Source: Dehalococcoidia bacterium
Lineage (GTDB): Bacteria > Chloroflexota > Dehalococcoidia > DSTF01 > JALHUB01
Direction: 5' to 3'
NCBI GenBank assembly: GCA_022865685.1
Contig: JALHUB010000041.1
Location: forward strand, 1-12,297
DNA length: 12,297 nucleotides
Positions 6,976 through 12,297 of the stretch are shown one piece after another. The translations under genes were made by a program, and so were the position numbers. The notes under the pieces are model-generated. The model did no database searches and was not told the DNA's origin. It worked only from the letters and a program-made list of their open reading frames with translations. Within the stretch, counting starts at the first letter, position 1. The number at the start of each line of letters is the position of its first letter.

Positions 6976-8592
6976 ATGTCGAAGCGCTCCCAGGCGGCTC
7001 TGCTAGTCGGCCTCTGCATCCTGGCGGTCGCGCTGCTCGGCGTGTGGTATTCGCGCGCACAGGCGCCGGAGCGTTTGTCGGAGAGCGCCAGCGGCGGGCA
7101 GCCCCCCTCGCCCGCACCAACCGCAACTTCCACGCCCGCTCCCGCCTTCCCCTCGCCGGTTGCGGACCGCGACGTCGACGGCGACGGCGTGACGAACGAC
7201 GTCGACAACTGCCCCTTCGTCGCCAACGCCGGCCAGAGTGACGCCGATGCGGACAACGCCGGCGACGCCTGTGACCCGGGACTCGATTCGCCCGCCGCAG
7301 GCACGGGAATCGACGCGTGGGGTCAGATGATCAACACGACTGCCGCGGCCGTGCAGACGTGCTACCAGTCCGGCGTCCCCCACACGGACGCGGCCGGCGG
7401 CATCAGGACGGCGTACGGCCCCGACTCCTTCTTCCCGAACGGCGTCTTCTGGGTCAGCGATCATCCCACCGACGCCGCGGCGATCCCGGCTCTGAGCGCC
7501 GCCGGCTTCAACACGGCGCTGACAACGCGGAGCGCCGACGTTTCGTCGCTGCTGGCCCAGATCACGGATGGTTCCTTCAAGCTGATCATCAACGAGGACC
7601 TGCTGCCGGGAGAGCACTTCATCAGCCAGCCGTCGACCTTCGACGAGGAGCTGTTTCAGCGCTATAAGGACGACCCGCGCGTCATCGCCTGGTGGCTGGA
7701 CGACGAGCCACTGCACATGGCGGTGAGAAGCATAACTACCCCGGAGCCGAGCTACGACGCCATCGCTCAGGTGTATCGCGAGCACAAGAGCCAGACGAAC
7801 CAGCCGTTTTTCATCACCGAGGCCGCGCTTCAGGATGTCGGGCCCTGGTGGGAGCGTTTCCTCAACCTGGGCGACATCGCCAGCACGTACCTCTACCCGA
7901 AGACCGTAACCTGGGACGGCTCCTGGGATGATACCGCGGACGCCGTGAGGTCGATGGTCGAGGCCGTCGACGGCGACAGGCCGGCCTGGTTCGTCCCCCA
8001 GGCCTGGATGGGCGTGGATATGTGGGTGTACCCGACGCCCCTGGAGGAGAGGGCGCAGGTCTACACGGCGATCATCCACGGGGCCACGGGCCTGCTGCAC
8101 TTCGCCTGGGATAGCTGCACCCTGCGCGCCTGGGACGGCAACATCTACGGCGGTATTCGCCCCGACATGGAAGCGGCCCTGCCGGATTGCCCGAACGGCG
8201 GCGTCATCGCCGAGGAGGAAATAGCGCAGGCCACGGAGCTGTGGGACTCGCTGGATGCGTCGAAGGGCGGCATCAACAAAGAGATCGAAGACCTGAAGCC
8301 GGTCATCCTGTCGCCGACCTCGAGTCAGCCGTACTTCGTCTACGTCGATGCGGACCCACGCTCGCAGGCGCCCGTCCGGACCATGATGAAGCACTACAAC
8401 GGCGATTACTACCTGCTCGCCGTCAACATCGACAGCGTCGCGGTCGACGCGAAGTTCGTGCTGCCGTTCATCATCGACAACGCGGAGGTTATGTTCGAGG
8501 ACAGGGCGCCCGCTTCGTACTCGGGATTCGCGATAACGGACGAGTTCTCGCCGCTCGACGTGAATGTCTACAGGATCACGCCCGCCGGATGA
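6976..8592 (+). CDS. Membrane-anchored thrombospondin-3 / TIM-barrel glycosidase-like protein
   Basis: A 538-residue exported protein of no family I can name. From the ATG at 6976 (GAGG seven bases upstream; an in-frame ATG at 6943 is less likely) it has a short basic start, a hydrophobic segment at about 6-25 (ALLVGLCILAVALLGVWY) that is a signal anchor or signal peptide, and a Pro/Thr/Ser-rich linker at about 37-61. A thrombospondin type 3 calcium-binding repeat follows at about 64-100 (DVDGDGVTNDVDNCP, then SDADADNAGDACD). The rest resembles a TIM-barrel glycoside hydrolase: FWVSDHPTD, KLIINEDLLPG, then DPRVIAWWLDDEP, whose Glu244 is in the position of a catalytic acid, FITEAAL, AWFVPQAWMG and GATGLLHFAWDS. 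The C-terminal 80 residues look like a beta-sandwich. It is probably a surface polysaccharide-active enzyme; the substrate is unknown. It converges with the zinc-finger gene, 9 bases apart. Confidence 0.82.
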   Translation: MSKRSQAALLVGLCILAVALLGVWYSRAQAPERLSESASGGQPPSPAPTATSTPAPAFPSPVADRDVDGDGVTNDVDNCPFVANAGQSDADADNAGDACDPGLDSPAAGTGIDAWGQMINTTAAAVQTCYQSGVPHTDAAGGIRTAYGPDSFFPNGVFWVSDHPTDAAAIPALSAAGFNTALTTRSADVSSLLAQITDGSFKLIINEDLLPGEHFISQPSTFDEELFQRYKDDPRVIAWWLDDEPLHMAVRSITTPEPSYDAIAQVYREHKSQTNQPFFITEAALQDVGPWWERFLNLGDIASTYLYPKTVTWDGSWDDTADAVRSMVEAVDGDRPAWFVPQAWMGVDMWVYPTPLEERAQVYTAIIHGATGLLHFAWDSCTLRAWDGNIYGGIRPDMEAALPDCPNGGVIAEEEIAQATELWDSLDASKGGINKEIEDLKPVILSPTSSQPYFVYVDADPRSQAPVRTMMKHYNGDYYLLAVNIDSVAVDAKFVLPFIIDNAEVMFEDRAPASYSGFAITDEFSPLDVNVYRITPAG

Positions 8593-8601
8593 GCCCGAGG
8601 A

Positions 8602-9141
8602 CTAGAATCGGGGGAAGCTCACGGCGAGCTTCGCCAGCGTTGGGTGCTCGACGGTGAATCGCAGCTCGAGGAGATAGAGGATCTTGCCGACGTCCTTCAG
8701 CGCGCCCAGCGGGCTCTCGCGACCTTCGAAGACCTGCACCAGCTCCTGCCGAATGTCGTTCAGGTAATCCCCGGCGGAGCTGCTGTCCACCGTCTCTTCC
8801 AGGTAGCTGATGATCTGGCGGTATTCCTCTTTGTCCAGCCAGACGCCCTGACAGGTCGAGCAGACGTCGACGGCGACGTCTGACTCGCCGTAATGGACGG
8901 TGGTCATCGGATGGCCGTCCTTGGGACAGGAATAGCGCTGTTGCTGTCGCGCCCGGAACTTGTCGATGTCCTTCCACAGGTCCACGTTGAGCCAGTAGTA
9001 GTCACCGCCGTCTTCCCTGTCCTTCAGCACCCGCAGCTCGTCTTTGTCGAACCACGTGCCCTGGCAGTTTGGGCAGCGGTCGATGCGGATGCCGCCCACA
9101 TCGACGCGTTCGAGGGTCTGGTGACAATTGGGGCAGTTCAT
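8602..9141 (-). CDS. Protein with two TFIIB-type zinc fingers
   Basis: A 179-residue cytoplasmic protein with two copies of the TFIIB-type zinc-finger module. Copy one (residues 1-36) has cysteines 3, 6, 23 and 26 and ends GTWFDKDEL. Copy two (about 70-107) begins CPKDGHPM and ends CSTCQGVWLDKEEY: Cys72, Cys94 and Cys97 are present, but the second ligand position is Asp75 with His77 nearby instead of cysteine. A charged linker joins them (KDIDKFRARQQQ). The C-terminal 70 residues are predicted helical with no recognised motif. Proteins of this type are common and uncharacterised; binding of nucleic acid or protein is only a guess. The ATG at 9141 has GGGAG six bases upstream. It is transcribed away from the acyl-CoA dehydrogenase gene. 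Confidence 0.88.
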   Translation of the reverse strand: MNCPNCHQTLERVDVGGIRIDRCPNCQGTWFDKDELRVLKDREDGGDYYWLNVDLWKDIDKFRARQQQRYSCPKDGHPMTTVHYGESDVAVDVCSTCQGVWLDKEEYRQIISYLEETVDSSSAGDYLNDIRQELVQVFEGRESPLGALKDVGKILYLLELRFTVEHPTLAKLAVSFPRF

Positions 9142-9190
9142 GGATTTCTCCCATCTAGGCGCTCAGCGACGACGGTGGTCTCGTCTGGCG

Positions 9191-9219
9191 ATCTTCGGTC
9201 AGGATGCGGGCGTTGTCAA
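9191..9219 (-). promoter_or_regulatory. Possible promoter of the zinc-finger gene
   Basis: On the - strand a perfect TTGACA (9219-9214) is followed after 17 bases by GAAGAT (9196-9191), a weak -10 box with three consensus positions. A start about 40 bases before the ATG would result. Confidence 0.45.
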
Positions 9220-9243
9220 GTGAGTAGTCCGCGACGCCGCACG

Positions 9244-9273
9244 TTGCTTTCTTCAGGCAGGTGCGCGTATAAC
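9244..9273 (+). promoter_or_regulatory. Possible promoter of the acyl-CoA dehydrogenase gene
   Basis: TTGCTT (9244-9249) and TATAAC (9268-9273) are 18 bases apart, a reasonable sigma70-type pair. It would give a leader of about 70 bases that includes the CRP-like palindrome. Confidence 0.5.
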
Positions 9274-9307
9274 CAATGATGGCTAAACTATGGGGCACTT
9301 GGGACAC

Positions 9308-9323
9308 CGTGATAGCGTTCACA
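9308..9323. promoter_or_regulatory. CRP/FNR-type palindrome before the acyl-CoA dehydrogenase gene
   Basis: CGTGA, six bases, then TCACA matches nine of the ten conserved positions of the CRP consensus TGTGA-N6-TCACA. It lies 35 bases downstream of the proposed -10 box and 28 bases before the start codon, where a bound protein would block transcription. No CRP-family gene is in the window. Confidence 0.35.
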
Positions 9324-9351
9324 ATCACAACCAAAGAGGGGGTTAGTGCAT

Positions 9352-10617
9352 ATGACAGACGTAGGAATACCCGAAGAGCTGAAGGACATAATCAAGGGGT
9401 CGATAGCCGGACTTACGGGATTCGTGGATAGCGACGTCCTGCCGCTCGAGGCGAAGTACAAGGAAATCCTCCACGATGAGCGGAAGCTGTTCGGCGAAGA
9501 CGGCTTGCTGGCGCCGGAGATCCGTGAGGCGCGCGACGGCATCCGCCAGAAGTCGGCGCAGGCGGGCTTCTACGCCATGATGGCGCCGGAGAGCGTCGGC
9601 GGCGGCGGCCTGCCGTGGGCGGTAGGTCCGTTCCTGCTGGAGGCGTTGAACCGCAAGTACGGCCCCGGTCGCATTTTCATCAGTTGGGCGGCCTCCTTCC
9701 TGAGCACGCCGCTGCTCGCCAGCTTCGTCGACGGCCCGTCGCACTTGTTCCTGCAGGCCGGCCCGGCTATCCGCGATGAGGTGTTGCCGGAGGTGCTGGA
9801 GGGCAAGAAGACGGTCTGCTTCGCTGTCACAGAGCCGGGCGCGGGCTCCGACCTCTGGGGGCTGAAGACGAAGGCGAAGCGCGACGGCGACGAGTGGGTA
9901 GTCAACGGCTCCAAGCAGTGGATCACCAACGCGCCCTACTGCGACTACGCCGCTGTCTTCGCGATAACGGATGGAGAGGCGTTCGCCGCGCACAAGGGCG
10001 GACTGACCTGCTTCCTGCTTGACGCGAAGGCGCCGGGGTTCACCAAGGACAGGCCGGAGCGCATTATCGGCCACCTGTCCAGCGACTGTGGCGGCTTCAC
10101 GATGGATGACGTGCGCGTCAGGAACGATTACATGATCGGCACCCTGGGCGGCGCTTTCCAGATAGCTATGTTCGGCATCTCCGAGGGCCGCATGGGCATG
10201 GCCGGCGCTTGCCTGGGGCTGGCGCAGTGGGCGCTCGACCGCTCGCTGGAGTACGCCAAGGAACGCAAGACCTTCGGCGTCCCACTGGCGGAGCACGAGG
10301 CACTCCAGTTCATGATGGCCGACATGGCGATGGAGATCTTCGCGACCAAGTACGCGATCATCCAGACAGCGAAGATGCTCGACGCGGGCGAGATCCCGGT
10401 CAAGGAGATCTGCATCTCCAAGGCGCTGTCGATTGAGATGTGCCAGCGGGCCTACGACAAGGCGATCCAGATTCACGGCGGCATGGGCCTCTCCAGCGAG
10501 CTGATGTTGGAGGAAGGCTTCCGCATCGCCCGCACGGCGCGAATCCCGGACGGGACCTCGGAGATACAGCGGCGGACGATCTTCCGCCAGCTCCTCCGCG
10601 GCGACACAGCGTTCTAG
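9352..10617 (+). CDS. Acyl-CoA dehydrogenase
   Basis: A flavoenzyme that oxidises an acyl-CoA to the trans-2-enoyl-CoA and passes electrons to ETF; the chain length or branching of the substrate cannot be told. The 421 residues hold the three usual domains: an alpha-helical N-domain, the beta-domain with the FAD and substrate signature FAVTEPGAGSDLWGLKTKA (157-175) and WVVNGSKQWITNA (182-194), and the C-domain with AKERKTFGVPLAEHEALQ (302-319) and QIHGGMGLSSELMLEE (373-388). The C-terminal motif IPDGTSEIQRR has Asp400 where medium- and short-chain enzymes have the catalytic Glu of EGT. The ATG at 9352 is preferred over the GTG at 9346 because AGAGGGGG (9335-9342) lies nine bases upstream of it. 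It is a single-gene transcript between its own promoter and terminator, possibly controlled by the palindrome in the leader. Confidence 0.95.
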   Translation: MTDVGIPEELKDIIKGSIAGLTGFVDSDVLPLEAKYKEILHDERKLFGEDGLLAPEIREARDGIRQKSAQAGFYAMMAPESVGGGGLPWAVGPFLLEALNRKYGPGRIFISWAASFLSTPLLASFVDGPSHLFLQAGPAIRDEVLPEVLEGKKTVCFAVTEPGAGSDLWGLKTKAKRDGDEWVVNGSKQWITNAPYCDYAAVFAITDGEAFAAHKGGLTCFLLDAKAPGFTKDRPERIIGHLSSDCGGFTMDDVRVRNDYMIGTLGGAFQIAMFGISEGRMGMAGACLGLAQWALDRSLEYAKERKTFGVPLAEHEALQFMMADMAMEIFATKYAIIQTAKMLDAGEIPVKEICISKALSIEMCQRAYDKAIQIHGGMGLSSELMLEEGFRIARTARIPDGTSEIQRRTIFRQLLRGDTAF

Positions 10618-10641
10618 ACAAACAGACAAGAGAACGAAGAC

Positions 10642-10684
10642 GTAGCCGGTGGTCCACTTCAGGCGGACCGCCGGCTACCTTTTT
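10642..10684 (+). terminator. Intrinsic terminator after the acyl-CoA dehydrogenase gene
   Basis: A 14-bp stem with one G-T pair (10642-10655 with 10665-10678; outer part GTAGCCGG with CCGGCTAC) closes a nine-base loop and is followed by CTTTTT. It starts 24 bases after the stop codon. This is a textbook rho-independent terminator. Confidence 0.92.
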
Positions 10685-10754
10685 GCACCGGACTCCACAC
10701 CTTCCACTCCTGGTCCCTCAACGGCGGTCTACCGCCCACTGGGCGTTCTCAGGA

Positions 10755-10784
10755 TTGACCCTTCTCGCGGAGTGTATCTACACT
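10755..10784 (+). promoter_or_regulatory. Promoter of the alpha-mannosidase gene
   Basis: TTGACC (10755-10760) and TACACT (10779-10784) are 18 bases apart, each close to consensus. Transcription would start near 10791, leaving a leader of about 65 bases. The stretch from 10685 to 10754 shows nothing further that I recognise. Confidence 0.65.
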
Positions 10785-10857
10785 TAGTCGACCCCCGCGG
10801 CGACGAAGCCCGCTAGCGCCGGTCGACAGCGCGCCCTGACGGAGCAGGCAGACGCCC

Positions 10858-12297
10858 ATGACAGGCGATGATTCCCGGCAATTCGTCGTGATCTCCCACA
10901 GCCACTGGGACAGGGAGTGGTACGTGCCGTTCCAGACGTATCGCGTCCGCCTCGTGGGGCTGATGGACCACGTGCTGGACATGCTCGTCGCCGACGCGGA
11001 GTGGAAGCACTTCATGACCGACGGTCAAGTTGTGCTCCTGGAGGACTACCTCGTCGTGCGACCGGACCGGCGGCGGCTGATCACGCGCCTTGTGCGGCAG
11101 GGCCGGCTCCTCATTGGGCCGTGGTACGTCGCGCCGGACGAGTTCCTGCCGGGCGGCGAATCGCTCATACGCAACCTGCAATTCGGGGTACGGCTCTCGC
11201 GGGAGCTCGGCGGCGTCATGCCGGTTGGCTACTCGCCGGATGCCTTCGGCCACATCGCTCATCTACCGGCGATACTGCGCGGCTTCGGCTTGGACTACGC
11301 CGTCGTCTGGCGCGGCCTCGACGAGCGCGCACGCAAGACGGAGTTCATCTGGCGATCGCCAGACGGCAGCACCGTCCTGACCCTCCACATGCCGCTCGGC
11401 TACGCCGCCGGCTGGCCTCTGCCCGTGGAGCCGAGGGAGATGGAAGCGAAGCTGTCCAGCCTTCGGCGAAAACTGGCGCCACTCGCGACCACCCGCTACC
11501 TCGCCATCATGAACGGGAACGACCACGCGCCGCCACAGTCGGACCTGCCGGCGTTGCTGGAATCCGCCAAGTCCGTGATATCGGAGGGCACGGTCGTCCA
11601 CGGCAACCTGCCGCAGTTGCTGGCGGCGATAAGCGCGGAGGTTGTGGAAAGGCGAATCGCCCTGCCGCGGCATCGGGGCGAGATGCGCAGCGGGCAGAGG
11701 GCGCATCTCCTGCCGGGGGCGATCTCGGCGCGAATGTGGGTGAAGCAGCGCAACCAGCAGTGCGAGGACCTGCTCGTCGACTGGCTGGAGCCGCTTGTCG
11801 GCTGGTGCGGCCTTCTTCGCGCGCGTCTGGGCAGCGCCTGGCGAGAGCCGCCGCTCCCGTGGGGGCCGTTCACCGGCTACCCAACCGCCCGCGCATCGAT
11901 GGCAGGGCTCGTGCGCGAGGCATGGCGGCAGTTGCTGCTCAACCAGTCGCACGACCCCATCTACGGCTGCGGCGTCGACGCGGTGTACGTCGACGTAACG
12001 GAGCGCTTCGATTCCTGCGAGCAGATTGGCGGCGACCTCGTGCGGCGGCTGCTGATGGACGTCGCGGCGCAGGTCGACACGGGCGGCGAGCCCGGCGTCG
12101 TCGTTTTCAACCCGCTCGGCGGCCCGCGCACGGACTTCGTGACGTTCGACTGGCCTGTTTCCGAGGATGGGCAGGCGCCGGTGTCGGTAGTCGACCCCGC
12201 CGGTCGCCGGCATGTCTGCCAGGTGATGTCGACTCCACCCGCGTCGGCCACTCTGCCGTTTTCGCCGCCGCGGACGGTAGAGGCCGGCTTCGTGGCG
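10858..12297 (+). CDS. Alpha-mannosidase, GH38 family (3' end outside the window)
   Basis: The first 480 codons of a glycoside hydrolase family 38 enzyme, open to the window end with no stop. GH38 enzymes are zinc-dependent retaining alpha-mannosidases. The N-terminal motif SHSHWDREW provides His16 and Asp18 as metal ligands. GYSPDAFGH has the predicted nucleophile Asp128, followed by LPAILRGFGLDYAVVWRG, a run typical of the bacterial MngB-like branch. MNGNDHAPPQ (218-227) and NQSHDPIYGCGVDAVY (362-377) follow, with His365 as the further metal ligand. After about 400 the central domain and the beta-rich part begin (VVVFNPLG). No signal peptide is seen, so it is probably cytoplasmic and may act on imported or intracellular mannosides such as mannosylglycerate; the substrate is inference. 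The ATG at 10858 has only weak Shine-Dalgarno options (GGAG at 10841-10844, AGG at 10846-10848). The gene has its own promoter. Confidence 0.92.
   Translation, partial: MTGDDSRQFVVISHSHWDREWYVPFQTYRVRLVGLMDHVLDMLVADAEWKHFMTDGQVVLLEDYLVVRPDRRRLITRLVRQGRLLIGPWYVAPDEFLPGGESLIRNLQFGVRLSRELGGVMPVGYSPDAFGHIAHLPAILRGFGLDYAVVWRGLDERARKTEFIWRSPDGSTVLTLHMPLGYAAGWPLPVEPREMEAKLSSLRRKLAPLATTRYLAIMNGNDHAPPQSDLPALLESAKSVISEGTVVHGNLPQLLAAISAEVVERRIALPRHRGEMRSGQRAHLLPGAISARMWVKQRNQQCEDLLVDWLEPLVGWCGLLRARLGSAWREPPLPWGPFTGYPTARASMAGLVREAWRQLLLNQSHDPIYGCGVDAVYVDVTERFDSCEQIGGDLVRRLLMDVAAQVDTGGEPGVVVFNPLGGPRTDFVTFDWPVSEDGQAPVSVVDPAGRRHVCQVMSTPPASATLPFSPPRTVEAGFVA

Noticed and set aside
7003..8394. A 463-codon open frame on the - strand
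   Set aside because: It lies wholly opposite the surface glycosidase-like gene, has Arg/Val/Asp-rich low-information composition typical of GC-rich antisense frames, and shows no domain.
8594..8612. A 5-bp hairpin (CCCGA with TCGGG) between the two convergent genes
   Set aside because: There is no T-run on either strand and most of it lies inside the end of the zinc-finger gene, so a terminator call is not supported.
9343..10629. A 428-codon open frame on the - strand
   Set aside because: It mirrors the acyl-CoA dehydrogenase gene, which has clear family motifs, a promoter and a terminator on the + strand; the antisense product resembles nothing.
11263..12213. A 316-codon open frame on the - strand
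   Set aside because: It is the shadow of the GH38 alpha-mannosidase gene, whose + strand frame stays open for 480 codons with all family motifs.
1..12297. CRISPR arrays, insertion sequences and transposase genes
   Set aside because: I saw no regularly spaced repeats, no transposase or integrase motifs and no terminal inverted repeats anywhere in the window.

Overview
The window is GC-rich bacterial chromosome (roughly two thirds G+C by eye) with short intergenic gaps, GTG and TTG starts and purine-rich ribosome binding sites. The gene mix fits an aerobic, free-living heterotroph, possibly a Chloroflexota-like lineage from a metagenome, but nothing here fixes the phylum and that placement is a guess.

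Left part (4-4546, + strand): a succinyl-CoA synthetase operon in which a GNAT acetyltransferase gene sits between sucC and sucD with almost no spacing, followed by a small NTF2/SnoaL-like gene. Directly behind it is a visibly less GC-rich gene for a TPR plus HEPN protein of the LA2681 type, a predicted RNase with a clear R-x4-H motif. It looks horizontally acquired and is the best candidate in the window for a poorly described defence or stress system.

Middle left (4620-6817, - strand): a tRNA-Ser(GCU) gene with its own strong promoter, a rearranged partial copy of its 3' half carrying a GC-rich palindromic insertion, an intrinsic terminator, then miaB (tRNA methylthiotransferase) starting at a TTG only 13 bases past the terminator, and an overlapping gene for a NUDIX domain plus winged-helix protein resembling NrtR regulators.

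Middle right (6877-10684): a + strand gene for a membrane-anchored, thrombospondin-type-3 plus TIM-barrel-like protein (a probable uncharacterised surface glycosidase), a convergent - strand gene with two TFIIB-type zinc fingers, a divergent regulatory region with promoters both ways and a CRP-like palindrome, and an acyl-CoA dehydrogenase gene ending at a textbook intrinsic terminator.

Right end (10755-12297): a good sigma70-type promoter and the first 480 codons of a GH38 alpha-mannosidase gene that runs off the window. All other long reading frames seen are shadows of these genes.
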